A stretch of DNA of 22,517 bases from CAYXVF01 sp964468125. GTDB lineage: Bacteria > Myxococcota > XYA12-FULL-58-9 > CAYXVF01. This document shows positions 1 to 8,130 of this stretch, piece by piece. The translations under genes and the position numbers were made by a program. The notes beneath the pieces were generated by a model, which was not told the origin of the DNA, searched no databases, and worked only from the letters and a program-made list of their open reading frames with translations. Within the stretch, counting starts at the first letter, position 1; every line of letters begins with the position of its first letter. Location: contig CAYXVF010000098.1 in assembly GCA_964468125.1 (NCBI GenBank), forward strand, positions 1-22,517, in the 5' to 3' direction.

Positions 1-82
1 TTGGGTCGATTCTCGAGCAACCCGCCAGGGCGTCTCGGCGATAATCGGCCGCGTCACCCAATCGCCGGAAGTGGGAGCTGTC

Positions 83-373
83 ATGTCCGTCGACGTGGAG
101 ATCGTTCGAGAAGCGCAGAAGCTGTGGGAGCAGCGGGGTCTGACCCGACCGAGCGAGTCCACTCGGATCGCACGCACGCTACGCCCGGAAGTCGCGAGCC
201 CCGGGGCCTGGCTGACTACGGTTCGCAAGGCCCATCGCCAGTTCGTGCAGTCGATGCCACTCGACGGGGCGCTGAAGCGCAAGCACGTGGACGCTTTCTT
301 CGCCCGGCTTGCCACCGCGACCGCCGCGCCGCTGGCGCGGCCGATGGAACCGGAGAGCTCTCAGGCGGCTTGA
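83..373 (+). CDS. Small hypothetical protein, possibly the C-terminal end of a longer gene
   Basis: I do not recognise this protein. From the ATG at 83 it would be 96 residues, soluble, rich in Arg and Ala, with predicted helix (VEIVREAQKLWEQRGL near the start) and a low-complexity Ala/Pro tail. A GGGAG at 73-77 sits five bases before this ATG, which favours it as a true start. However, the same frame stays open leftwards to base 2 without a stop, so the window may hold only the 3' end of a larger gene. GTG at 71 is another possible start. The next gene begins 61 bases downstream on the same strand. No export signal or metal-binding motif is visible. Confidence is moderate that it is coding and low about its 5' end. 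Confidence 0.5.
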   Translation: MSVDVEIVREAQKLWEQRGLTRPSESTRIARTLRPEVASPGAWLTTVRKAHRQFVQSMPLDGALKRKHVDAFFARLATATAAPLARPMEPESSQAA

Positions 374-434
374 CGACATCATCAGGGTCGTTTTTCGCGT
401 TCCCAAAAATCGCTCGTGCTTCGACCAACGAGGC

Positions 435-1289
435 ATGAATCGCATCATCCTTCCGCGCGACCCGCGGTGGCTGCAGATCGCCGTGCTCGGGGGCCTGCTG
501 CTCTACGGCGTCTTTGTTCTCGAATTTGGGGTGAGCGCCCAACGGCTCGCGTTCACCGTCGGCACCGCGCTCCTGTGCCAGTATGGGCTCACCCGGGCCT
601 TTCGCCTGCCGCGTTTCGACCCCAAGAGTGCACTCATCACGTCGTTCTCCCTGACACTCTTGCTGCGGGTGCCCCATGACGGCTGGGCGATGGTCGCGGC
701 GGCGCTCGCCATTGGGAGCAAGTTCTCGATCCGCGTCCGGGGCAAACACGTCTTCAACCCAGCGAACTTCGCGATCGTGGCGCTCTTGCTCTTGGACCGG
801 GGTTGGGTCGCGCCGGGGCAATGGGGCGCGGTTGCACTCTTTGCCCTCGTCCTCGGCGGTGCGGGTGTCTTTGTGACCGCCCGTTCCGAGCGCTTCGACA
901 TCACCGCCGCATTTCTCGCGGGCTACGGGGCACTGCTCGTGGGGCGTGCGCTCTGGCTCGGTGACCCGCTCAGCATTCCACTCCACGCGATGCAGAACGG
1001 CTCGCTCATCCTGTTCGCATTTTTCATGATCTCCGATCCGAAAACGACGCCGAGCTCACGCGCCGGTCGCATCCTCTTCGCGCTCGCGGTCGCAGCCGTG
1101 ACTTACGGGATCCGTTTCACCCTCTATCGCAGCGACGGGGTGATGTGGGCGCTCTGTGCCTTGGCGCCCCTGACTCCGTTATTTGATCGCATTTTTGAAG
1201 CTCGGGCCTATCAGTGGCCAACACAAACGCCGACGGTTGCATTCGGCACTCAAACCCAAAATTCAGGAGAACAGCATGTGGCTGCGTAG
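435..1289 (+). CDS. NqrB/RnfD-family membrane protein, stand-alone
   Basis: This 284-residue polytopic inner-membrane protein belongs to the NQR2/RnfD/RnfE family, whose full-length members are membrane subunits of Na+-NQR or Rnf redox pumps. Visible family signatures are FNPANF at about 107-112 and FMISDPKTTP at about 197-206, set among roughly eight hydrophobic segments. The S-G-A-T type motif that carries covalent FMN in NqrB and RnfD is not apparent, and the protein is shorter than those subunits (over 340 residues). No other rnf or nqr gene lies nearby, so it is probably an orphan homologue with another role. The ATG at 435 is the first ATG before the hydrophobic core; its upstream GAGG is poorly spaced. 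The 3' end overlaps the next gene by 14 bases, suggesting coupled translation. Confidence 0.82.
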   Translation: MNRIILPRDPRWLQIAVLGGLLLYGVFVLEFGVSAQRLAFTVGTALLCQYGLTRAFRLPRFDPKSALITSFSLTLLLRVPHDGWAMVAAALAIGSKFSIRVRGKHVFNPANFAIVALLLLDRGWVAPGQWGAVALFALVLGGAGVFVTARSERFDITAAFLAGYGALLVGRALWLGDPLSIPLHAMQNGSLILFAFFMISDPKTTPSSRAGRILFALAVAAVTYGIRFTLYRSDGVMWALCALAPLTPLFDRIFEARAYQWPTQTPTVAFGTQTQNSGEQHVAA

Positions 1290-2607
1290 TCTTGGAGCTC
1301 TCGTGGCGGCCGTCGTCTTGGTGTCGGCGCCGTCCGTTTCTCATGCCTTTTGCGGCTTCTTCGTGTCGAAGGCGGACTCGAAGATGTTCAACGAGGCTTC
1401 TCAGGTGGTCTTGGTGCGCGACGGTGACAAGACCGCGATCACGATGGTGAACGACTTCAAGGGGAACCCGAAAGACTTCGCGATGGTGATCCCGGTTCCG
1501 ACCTTCATCGAGCGTGAGCAGATCAACGTGGGGGACATGAAAGTGATCGATCACCTCGACGCGTTCACTGCGCCGCGCTTGGTCGAGTACCACGATTCCA
1601 ACCCCTGCGAGATGCAGTACGACCGCGAGATGGCGATGGAGGATTCGACGATTCCGATGGCCGCGCGCTCCGGGGCCGGCCCCGCAAAGAGCGCTCGAGA
1701 TCTCGGAGTGACCATCGAAGCGAGCTACGCGGTCGGCGAGTACGACATTCTCATCCTCTCGGCCAAGCAGAGCAACGGCCTCGTGCGTTGGCTCGACAGC
1801 AACGGCTATCGCATGCCGGACGGGGCCGAGCCGGTAGTCGCGAGCTACATGCGCCAGGGCAACCGCTTCTTTGTGGCCAAGGTCAACGTGGGCCGCATGA
1901 AGCGCGACGGTGAGTTCACCAAGCTCCGGCCGATTCAAGTCGCCTACGAGTCGCCAAAGTTCATGCTCCCGATTCGCCTCGGCATGGTGAACTCCCAAGG
2001 GCAGCAGGAGCTGATTGTCTACGCGCTCTCGAAAAAAGGGCGGGTCGAGAGCACGAACTACCGAACGGTGAATCTGCCGAGCGACATGGACATTCCCCTG
2101 TTCGTGCGGGACGACTTCAAGCGCTTCTACACCGACTTGTTCCGGCATCAGACCCGCAAGAATCAGTCGTCGGCGATCTTCACCGAGTACGCCTGGGACA
2201 TGAGCTGGTGCGACCCCTGCGCCGCGAGTCCCTTGAGCGGTGAAGAGCTGCGAAAGCTGGGAGTGTTCTGGGCCACGAGGGATGGGCGAGCTCAGAACGT
2301 CTTCGTGACCCGGATGCACGTGCGATACGACGCGCGCCACTTTCCGTCAGACCTCGTGTTCCACGAGACCGGCGACCGGACCAATTTTCAGGGGCGCTAC
2401 GTTCTACGCAATCCGGCGACCGGGGACCTCTCCTGCGAGGCGGGGCAGGCCTACAAGAAGGAGCTTCGAACGCGCTGGGAGCGCGACGCGCGTGAGCTCG
2501 CTGCGCTGACCGGGTGGGAGCTCGCAGACATTCGCGAGCGAATCGACTGGTCCCTGGCCTCCGTGGACGAGAAGGAGAGGCCCTGGTGGAAGTCGATCTG
2601 GGATTGA
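1276..2607 (+). CDS. Exported DUF2330 protein
   Basis: This is a 443-residue protein of the DUF2330 family, whose function is unknown. A clear signal peptide spans residues 1-24 (MWLRSLGALVAAVVLVSAPS then VSHA), and the mature protein starts FCGFFVSKAD, the usual beginning of this family. The following segment (VVLVRDGDKTAITMVNDFKG, then AMVIPVP) is also typical. The C-terminal part is charged and ends WWKSIWD without an evident membrane anchor, so the protein is probably periplasmic or surface-located. The start is fixed by AGGAGA at 1265-1270, five bases before the ATG. It overlaps the end of the NqrB/RnfD-like gene, so the two are likely co-transcribed and functionally linked. An intrinsic terminator follows. 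The family call is confident; the function is unknown. Confidence 0.88.
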   Translation: MWLRSLGALVAAVVLVSAPSVSHAFCGFFVSKADSKMFNEASQVVLVRDGDKTAITMVNDFKGNPKDFAMVIPVPTFIEREQINVGDMKVIDHLDAFTAPRLVEYHDSNPCEMQYDREMAMEDSTIPMAARSGAGPAKSARDLGVTIEASYAVGEYDILILSAKQSNGLVRWLDSNGYRMPDGAEPVVASYMRQGNRFFVAKVNVGRMKRDGEFTKLRPIQVAYESPKFMLPIRLGMVNSQGQQELIVYALSKKGRVESTNYRTVNLPSDMDIPLFVRDDFKRFYTDLFRHQTRKNQSSAIFTEYAWDMSWCDPCAASPLSGEELRKLGVFWATRDGRAQNVFVTRMHVRYDARHFPSDLVFHETGDRTNFQGRYVLRNPATGDLSCEAGQAYKKELRTRWERDARELAALTGWELADIRERIDWSLASVDEKERPWWKSIWD

Positions 2608-2627
2608 TCGCAATCGCAAAAATGAAG

Positions 2628-2650
2628 AAGGCCCCGAGAAGGGGCCTTTT
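2628..2650. terminator. Intrinsic terminator between convergent genes
   Basis: GGCCCC at 2630-2635 pairs with GGGGCC at 2641-2646 across the loop GAGAA, extended by A-T pairs on both sides and followed by TTTT. It lies 20 bases after the DUF2330 stop and 27 bases beyond the rpmG stop on the opposite strand. Because the stem is flanked by A-rich and T-rich runs, it can work in both directions. It is the only convincing intrinsic terminator seen in the window. Confidence 0.85.
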
Positions 2651-2676
2651 CTACCTCTAGCTCCCTTGGATGGGGC

Positions 2677-2832
2677 TCAGCTAATCTTCTGTTCCTTGAA
2701 CCAGCAGTGCCGGCCGAGCTTCGGGTCGTACTTTTTGAGTCGCAGCTTGTCCGGCGACTTCTTCTTGTTCTTCGTGGTCGTGTAGAAGAAGCCGGTGCCT
2801 TCTTCAGAGACGAGTCGAATCAAATCACGCAT
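2677..2832 (-). CDS. rpmG: 50S ribosomal protein L33
   Basis: This 51-residue protein is ribosomal protein L33 of the large subunit. The diagnostic core GTGFFYTTTKNKKKSPDKL is followed by LRLKKYDPKLGRH, matching the family through to the terminal KEQKI. It has a single cysteine (RHCWFK) instead of the paired CxxC motifs of zinc-binding L33, so it is the zinc-independent type. It lacks the first few residues of E. coli L33 and begins MRDLIRLVSEE. It starts 10 bases after the rpmB stop, in the same direction, forming a two-gene ribosomal protein operon that ends at the shared terminator near 2640. Confidence 0.97.
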   Translation of the reverse strand: MRDLIRLVSEEGTGFFYTTTKNKKKSPDKLRLKKYDPKLGRHCWFKEQKIS

Positions 2833-2842
2833 CGTTCGCTCC

Positions 2843-3079
2843 TCAGACCTTCTCACCGCGCGAACGAATATCCGCGACGACCTTGTCGATACCCACCTTG
2901 TCGATGATGCGCAGACCGCGGGAGCTGACCTTGAGCTTCACCCAGCGATTCTCGCTCGGCACCCAGAAACGACGCACGTGCACGTTCGGGAGCCAACGAC
3001 GGCGGGTCTTGATATTCGAGTGCGAAACGTGATTCCCGCTCGTGGGGCGCTTCCCCGTGACCTGACAAACCTTTGACAT
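2843..3079 (-). CDS. rpmB: 50S ribosomal protein L28
   Basis: This 78-residue protein is ribosomal protein L28, of normal length. It begins MSKVCQVTGKRPTSGNHVSH, followed by the family stretch SNIKTRRRWLPNVHVRRFWV and an ending of alternating Lys, Val and Ile. Only one cysteine is present, so it is the form without a zinc ribbon. The start ATG is preceded on the minus strand by GGAGGTAGG, a good Shine-Dalgarno sequence. It is the first gene of an rpmB-rpmG pair read leftwards from a promoter at about 3112-3140, divergent from the ABC transporter operon. Confidence 0.97.
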   Translation of the reverse strand: MSKVCQVTGKRPTSGNHVSHSNIKTRRRWLPNVHVRRFWVPSENRWVKLKVSSRGLRIIDKVGIDKVVADIRSRGEKV

Positions 3080-3111
3080 TTTACCTACCTCCGCCGTTCG
3101 AGGAACGCGGC

Positions 3112-3140
3112 TGATAGCAGAGCGAAACTCGCCATTGCAA
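3112..3140 (-). promoter_or_regulatory. Candidate sigma-70 promoter for rpmB-rpmG
   Basis: On the minus strand TTGCAA (3140-3135) and CTATCA (3117-3112) are separated by 17 bases, matching a housekeeping -35/-10 arrangement. Transcription would start near 3105, giving a leader of about 25 bases that includes the GGAGG before rpmB. The assignment rests on spacing and partial consensus only. Confidence 0.45.
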
Positions 3141-3242
3141 GGAAAAAATCGCGGATCGCGAATCGCACGAAATCATGCGGAATCCGTGTTCATGACGCTG
3201 CGTTTCCCTTGTTCGGGTCCCTGTACGCGTTTAAAGGTCGAC

Positions 3243-3950
3243 ATGGCGATGGTGGAGCTGGAATCGGTGGAGAAAGACTACCCGCTGGGAAACCTGGTGG
3301 TCCAGGCTCTCCGCGGCGTGTCCATGCGAATCGAGCCCGGGGAGTTCACGACCATCGCCGGCCCCTCGGGAAGCGGTAAGACCACTCTCCTGAATCTGAT
3401 CGGCTGCGTCGACGTTCCCACCCGCGGCACTGTCCGCATCGAGGGGCAGGCCACCGAGTCCTTGAGCGATGCGCAGCTGACGGAGCTTCGCCTGCGAAAG
3501 CTCGGCTTCATCTTTCAAACGTTCAATCTGGTGGCGGTCCTCAACGTGTTCCAGAACGTCGAGTTTCCCCTCCTCCTCCAGGGGGGGTTAGGCGCCGGGG
3601 AGCGCCGGCGCAGAGTCGAGGAGCTGGTGGAGAAGGTCGCGCTCACTCCACAGCTCACCCAACGACCGAGCGAGCTCTCCGGAGGGCAGCGGCAGCGGGT
3701 CGCCATCGCCCGGGCCCTCGTCACCGGGCCGCGCATCGTTCTCGCCGACGAGCCTACGGCCAACCTCGACTCGGTGACCGGCCAGACGATTCTCGACCTC
3801 ATGCGCGCGATGAATCGCGACGACGGCACGACCTTCATCTTCTCGACGCACGACCCGGATGTGATGAAATATGCGGGGCGTGTCATTCGGCTGGTGGACG
3901 GTCGGGTGGAGAGCGACGAGGTCCGAACTCCCGAGTCGGTTGCGGAGTGA
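3243..3950 (+). CDS. ABC transporter ATPase, LolD/MacB type
   Basis: This 235-residue ATPase drives the two FtsX-like permeases encoded next to it. Visible motifs are Walker A GPSGSGKTT (40-48), Q-loop Gln at about 92, signature LSGGQRQRVAIARAL (145-159), Walker B IVLADEPTANLD (165-176) and the switch histidine in STHD (201-204). The overall pattern, including the YPLG...ALRGVS start and the NLIGCVD segment, is that of the LolD/MacB/FtsE group, which powers mechanotransmission-type transporters and not simple import. The start is the ATG at 3243 because AAAGG lies five bases before it and the family homology begins at once; the frame is open further upstream. The permease gene begins three bases after its stop, so this is the first gene of a five-gene operon. 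Confidence 0.95.
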   Translation: MAMVELESVEKDYPLGNLVVQALRGVSMRIEPGEFTTIAGPSGSGKTTLLNLIGCVDVPTRGTVRIEGQATESLSDAQLTELRLRKLGFIFQTFNLVAVLNVFQNVEFPLLLQGGLGAGERRRRVEELVEKVALTPQLTQRPSELSGGQRQRVAIARALVTGPRIVLADEPTANLDSVTGQTILDLMRAMNRDDGTTFIFSTHDPDVMKYAGRVIRLVDGRVESDEVRTPESVAE

Positions 3951-3953
3951 GCC

Positions 3954-6035
3954 GTGGGTGATCGCTTCGCGCTCCTTCGCGTCACGGCGCTCATCGCCTT
4001 TCGCAACCTCTTCACCCATCGGGTGACGAGCTTCATCGTGGGTTCGATCATTCTCTGCGGGACCGCGCTCGTCGTGACCGGCACCGCTCTTCTCGACTCG
4101 ATCGAGGCGGCGATGGAGCGCAGCGTCACCTCGAGCTTCGCTGGGCACATTCAGATCTATTCGTCCGAAGGTCGCGACGACATCGCGCTGTTTGGCTCCG
4201 GCTTCATGGCCTCCGAGGACATCGGGGAGATGCACGATTTCGCCCGGGTCGCGGAGGTCGTGAAATCGGTGCCCAACGTGGAGGCGGTGGTCCCGATGGG
4301 GATTCAGCTCGCCCAAGTCGTCGGGGGCAATCAGGTCGATGAGCTCGTCGAGTCGATGCGGGCCGCCGGACGCGACGGAGACGAAGCGCGCGTCGTGAAC
4401 GGGGTGGCGCGGCTGAAGAGCATCGCCCGGGACATGGTGGCCGAGTACGAAAATCGACTCGAGGTCAGCAACACCCGGGAGACGCTCCTCGAAGCGATTC
4501 GAACGCTCGAGGAGGTACAGAGTGAGGCCTTTTGGACCGATGAGCGCACCCTGGACGAACGACTTCTCTGGGTGAGCACGCGCCTCGCACCGCTCATCGA
4601 AGACGGTCGTGTGACCTTTCTGCGCCTGCTCGGAACCGATCAGGTGGAATTCCGCAAACGCTTCGACCGGTTCCGCGTGGTGCACGGGGAGGCGACTCCG
4701 GCCGGCCAGCGCGGATTGATGCTCTCCAATCGCGCCTACGAGGAGCGGCTCAAACATCGCGTGGCCCGTTGGCTCGATCGCCTCGACGAGGACAGCGAGG
4801 GGGACCGCAGCCTGATCGCGAGCAACGCCGAGCTCGTCAACCTGGCTGAGCGTCTGCCGGAGCAATACCAGCGCATCACTCTGAACCTCGATCCAGACAA
4901 CGCTCGAGCCCTGGAAAGCGAGCTCCGCGACTACCTCGGTCGCAACGCCACCCTCGACGCGCTGGTCAGCGAGCTGTTGACCGTGACGCCTGACAATTTT
5001 GACGAGCGCTTTCGGGCTTTCTACGACATTGTCGCGCCGCGCATCGAGCTCTACGCGGTAGACGTGGGCGACGTGCTAACCCTGCGCTCCTTCACGCAGA
5101 GCGGTTACCTCAAATCGGTCAACGTGAAGGTGTGGGGGGTGTTTCTCTTTGATGGCCTCGAAGGCTCGGACCTCGCCGGCGCGCAGAACCTGATCGACAT
5201 GGTCAGCTTCCGGGAGCTCTACGGTGTCATGACCGCCGAGACACGCGCGGAGCTCGCTGAGATCCGAAACGAGATCGGGCTCGATGCCGTGGACATGAAC
5301 TCCGCGGAAGACGAGCTCTTCGGTGCGGGGACCTCGGAGCTCGAGACGCGTCAGATCGAGGCTTTCGACGAGCTCTCCGTTCTGGAAGAGGCGATCGATA
5401 GGGCCGACGCGCTCGATGCGGGCTTTGACCAGGCGACGGTACAGGACGGACTCGCCCTGAATGCCGCGGTCCTGCTCCGGGACCCATCACTTCTCGACGA
5501 GACACTCGTCGAGATCGAGAAGGCCAGCGCGGAGGCGGGGCTCGCGATCGAGGCCAAAGACTGGCAAGCCGCCGCGGGGCTCGTAGGGCAATTCGTGACC
5601 GTCGTGCGCCTCGTCTTGTACGTTGCGATCGTGATCATCTTTCTGGTCGCGCTCGTGATCATCAACAACTCGATGATCATGGCGACGATGGAGCGGGTGG
5701 CAGAGATCGGTACGATGCGCGCGATCGGGTCGTCGCGTTCCCTGGTCATGGGCATGATCTTCCTCGAAACACTCACCCTCGGGGTCCTCGCCGGGGGAGC
5801 TGGAGCCGCGCTCGGCATGACCGTAGTCGGCATCCTCGGCGAGGTCGGAATCCCAGCCAATAACGATGTCCTCGTGTTCCTGTTCAGCGGACCAAGGCTC
5901 TACCCGACATTTGGGGCGATTCACGTGGTGATCGGCGTGCTCGCGATCGTCGTCGTGTCGTTGATCTCCACGCTCTACCCTGCTCGGGTAGCAACTCGCA
6001 TTCAGCCGGTCGTGGCGATGCAACGGGCGGAGTGA
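3954..6035 (+). CDS. FtsX-like ABC permease with enlarged periplasmic domain
   Basis: This is a 693-residue permease of the LolC/LolE/MacB type. TM1 lies at about 26-48. A long extracytoplasmic region runs from about 49 to 545, then three TM segments follow (about 547-569, 600-622 and 655-680). The cytoplasmic coupling motif EIGTMRAIG is at about 583-591, and the C-terminus PARVATRIQPVVAMQRAE is characteristic. Typical relatives have about 400-650 residues with periplasmic regions of 200-300; here the region is about 500 residues. It contains a charged, largely helical insertion (about 105-400) and a second one (about 430-540). The GTG start has GGAG six bases upstream inside the ATPase gene. 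It presumably forms a heterodimer with the next gene product. Confidence 0.92.
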   Translation: MGDRFALLRVTALIAFRNLFTHRVTSFIVGSIILCGTALVVTGTALLDSIEAAMERSVTSSFAGHIQIYSSEGRDDIALFGSGFMASEDIGEMHDFARVAEVVKSVPNVEAVVPMGIQLAQVVGGNQVDELVESMRAAGRDGDEARVVNGVARLKSIARDMVAEYENRLEVSNTRETLLEAIRTLEEVQSEAFWTDERTLDERLLWVSTRLAPLIEDGRVTFLRLLGTDQVEFRKRFDRFRVVHGEATPAGQRGLMLSNRAYEERLKHRVARWLDRLDEDSEGDRSLIASNAELVNLAERLPEQYQRITLNLDPDNARALESELRDYLGRNATLDALVSELLTVTPDNFDERFRAFYDIVAPRIELYAVDVGDVLTLRSFTQSGYLKSVNVKVWGVFLFDGLEGSDLAGAQNLIDMVSFRELYGVMTAETRAELAEIRNEIGLDAVDMNSAEDELFGAGTSELETRQIEAFDELSVLEEAIDRADALDAGFDQATVQDGLALNAAVLLRDPSLLDETLVEIEKASAEAGLAIEAKDWQAAAGLVGQFVTVVRLVLYVAIVIIFLVALVIINNSMIMATMERVAEIGTMRAIGSSRSLVMGMIFLETLTLGVLAGGAGAALGMTVVGILGEVGIPANNDVLVFLFSGPRLYPTFGAIHVVIGVLAIVVVSLISTLYPARVATRIQPVVAMQRAE

Positions 6036-6037
6036 AC

Positions 6038-7381
6038 GTGGGCGCCTACTTTGAAATCGCCTTTCGCAATCTCGTCCTCGCTAGACGCCGGACGCTGATG
6101 GTCGGAGGAGCGATTGCGCTCGTCACTATGCTCTTGGTGCTCCTGCTCGCCCTTTCGAACGGACTCTACGACACCATCGTGCGCTCTTCGACGGTCCTGC
6201 TCTCCGGGCACGTCAACGTAGGCGGTTTCTTCAAGGCCAAACCGAGCGATCGAAACCCGATGATTACTCAGGCGGATCGCCTCCGAGCCATCGTCGAGCG
6301 CGAGGTCGACGGCATCGACTATATCATCGATCGCCAACGAGGATTTGCGACGCTCATCAGTGAGATCGATGCGCTCCAGTCACTCCTCGCGGGTGTGGAC
6401 GTCACCGAAGAGCAGGGATTGATTCGGGAGGTTCGCCTTGCCCCGCGGTCCGCTTATACGAAGGAAGACGATCCCACGGTGGTCGGAAATGTCTCCGCGC
6501 TCTCCGAACCGGATACGATCATGCTCTTCGCTGGCCAAGCCGCGCGCCTAGAGGTGGACGTCGGCGACCGGTTGACGCTGAGTGCCCAGCTCGTCGATGG
6601 AACGGTGAATACGGTCGATGTTCGCGTCGTCGCCGTTGCCGAGGACATTGGCTTTTTGTCGAGCTTTAACGCGTTCGTGAATCAGGACACGGTGCGGGGC
6701 CTCTATCGCCTCAATGACCAAACCACTGGTGCGATCATGGTCTATCTGAACGACCGCGACCGGGCAGGGCAGGTGATGAATCATCTCCGTCGGGTCTTAG
6801 CGGCCGAGGGCTTCGAGGTGATGGATCACTCGCCGCAGCCGTTCTTTGCGAAGTTTGAGATCGTCGCCGGAGAGGATTGGACGGGATTGCGCTTGGATCT
6901 GACGATCTGGCGGGACGAGATCGCGCCCCTGAAGTGGACGCTGAGCGCGGTGGATACGGTGTCGAGCGTCCTTGTGCTGATCCTGACCGTGATCATCATC
7001 GTGGGGATCATGAACACGATGTGGATCTCTGTGCGCGAACGGACGAGCGAGGTCGGAACCCTCCGTGCGATCGGCATGAAACGTTCGCGCGTTCTCGCAA
7101 TGTTTGTCGTTGAGGCCACTCTGCTAGGGGCCGTTTTCGCGTCTCTCGGAGCAGGGCTCGGAGTGATGATCGCTTGGGCGATCGATGCGGCGCAAATTCG
7201 GGTGCCGATCGCCGCCATGCGGGCGGTGCTGATGAGTGACGTTGTGCATCTGAGTGTCGACCCGTCGAGTGTTTTCTACGCCATTCTTGGCTTCACGGCC
7301 GTCACCGTTGGCGCTGCTTTGTGGCCGGCGCTCCAGGCCGCCCGCATGCAGCCGGTGACCGCCATTCATCACGTAGGTTGA
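6038..7381 (+). CDS. FtsX-like ABC permease, LolC/LolE type
   Basis: This is the second permease of the transporter, 447 residues from GTG at 6038, which is chosen because GGAG at 6029-6032 is five bases upstream. GTG at 6032, overlapping the previous stop, is the alternative. TM1 lies at about 20-42, with a periplasmic domain of normal size after it. TM2 (VSSVLVLILTVIIIVGIMNT) is followed by the coupling motif SEVGTLRAIGMKRS, then TM3 and TM4. The end ALQAARMQPVTAIHHV matches the usual family terminus. It is a standard-sized partner for the enlarged permease upstream, so the complex is probably an asymmetric heterodimer, as in LolCE. The gene for a LolA-like protein starts two bases after its stop. 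Confidence 0.92.
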   Translation: MGAYFEIAFRNLVLARRRTLMVGGAIALVTMLLVLLLALSNGLYDTIVRSSTVLLSGHVNVGGFFKAKPSDRNPMITQADRLRAIVEREVDGIDYIIDRQRGFATLISEIDALQSLLAGVDVTEEQGLIREVRLAPRSAYTKEDDPTVVGNVSALSEPDTIMLFAGQAARLEVDVGDRLTLSAQLVDGTVNTVDVRVVAVAEDIGFLSSFNAFVNQDTVRGLYRLNDQTTGAIMVYLNDRDRAGQVMNHLRRVLAAEGFEVMDHSPQPFFAKFEIVAGEDWTGLRLDLTIWRDEIAPLKWTLSAVDTVSSVLVLILTVIIIVGIMNTMWISVRERTSEVGTLRAIGMKRSRVLAMFVVEATLLGAVFASLGAGLGVMIAWAIDAAQIRVPIAAMRAVLMSDVVHLSVDPSSVFYAILGFTAVTVGAALWPALQAARMQPVTAIHHVG

Positions 7382-7383
7382 TC

Positions 7384-8130
7384 ATGGGTTTCTTGTTCTC
7401 GCTCGCATTGCTCGCCGCGCCAATCGGAGAAGGCGAAATGCGCGACATGCTCCGTGTCATCGATGACCGCACGTCTTCGAGTACGGATTTCAAGTCGCTG
7501 GTCTACATCGAGCAGAAGGAAAAGGATCGCGAAGACCTGCTCTATGAAGCGGTGGTCTATCGACGAGACGAGGACGATAAGTTGATGATCCTTTTCCTTC
7601 GACCCAAATCCGAGGCTGGGAAGGGATACCTGCGGCTCGATGAGAATCTGTTCATCTATGACCCTTCTGTGGGGCGCTGGGAGCGTCGGACGGAGCGCGA
7701 ACGGATCGCCGGAACCAATTCGAGGCGCCAGGATTTCGACGAGCGACGCCTGGCCGAAGAGTTCGATCCGGAATGGGTGGGCCGGGAAACGCTCGGCAAG
7801 TTCGATGTCGTTCATCTGAAGCTCACCGCCAAGAAGGGCGTGGACGTCGCGTACCCCGTGGTAGAGGTTTGGATCGACAGTGCGTCTGGAAACCTTCTGA
7901 AACAGCAGGAGCGGGCGCTCTCAGGCAAGCTGATGCGCACGTCGTACTATCCGAAGTGGACTCGCCTCAAAGCACCCGATGGGCGTGACCTCTACTACGC
8001 TCGCGAGACGCGTGTCTTCGACGAGCTCGAAAAGGGTACGAGCACTACGGTCGTCGTCCGCAAGGTCGATCTCCAGAGCCTTCCCGCCAATATCTTCACG
8101 AAGGCTTGGCTCGAGAGTAAGAGCCGGTGA
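7384..8130 (+). CDS. LolA-like periplasmic carrier (outer membrane lipoprotein-sorting family)
   Basis: This 248-residue protein resembles the outer-membrane lipoprotein-sorting family, a LolA/LolB-like fold that shields acyl chains in the periplasm. A short hydrophobic N-terminus (MGFLFSLALLAAP) acts as a probable signal peptide, although it lacks a positive n-region. Family features include FLRPKSEAGKGYLR at about 71-84, the following LFIYDPSVGRWER, an alternating beta pattern, and a late YYPKWTRLKAPDGRDLYY segment. Relatives are commonly encoded next to MMPL pumps or FtsX-type ABC transporters. Here the gene sits between the second permease and a beta-barrel gene, overlapping the latter by four bases. 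It most likely carries a lipidated or lipid substrate across the periplasm. The substrate is unknown. Confidence 0.85.
   Translation: MGFLFSLALLAAPIGEGEMRDMLRVIDDRTSSSTDFKSLVYIEQKEKDREDLLYEAVVYRRDEDDKLMILFLRPKSEAGKGYLRLDENLFIYDPSVGRWERRTERERIAGTNSRRQDFDERRLAEEFDPEWVGRETLGKFDVVHLKLTAKKGVDVAYPVVEVWIDSASGNLLKQQERALSGKLMRTSYYPKWTRLKAPDGRDLYYARETRVFDELEKGTSTTVVVRKVDLQSLPANIFTKAWLESKSR

Noticed and set aside
1..438. Open frame at the left edge, frame 1
   Set aside because: Arg/Gly-rich low-complexity translation; the overlapping frame 2 reading has normal protein composition and a ribosome site at 73-77.
1117..2340. Long minus-strand open frame (407 codons) opposite the DUF2330 gene
   Set aside because: Its His/Val/Arg-rich composition is typical of an antisense shadow; the plus strand has a signal peptide, ribosome site and family match.
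3150..3175. Repeated ATCGCG phrases upstream of the ABC operon
   Set aside because: Short GC-rich direct repeats without symmetry or promoter spacing; nothing separates them from chance.
3141..3242. Upstream extension of the ATPase to 3135
   Set aside because: The added residues lack homology-like pattern and cross the rpmB promoter; AAAGG before the ATG at 3243 supports the shorter form.
3588..4865. Long minus-strand open frame (425 codons) opposite the ATPase and permease genes
   Set aside because: It lies antisense to clearly coding motifs, gives a His/Asp/Glu-rich sequence with no fold-like pattern, and is a usual product of high-GC codon bias.
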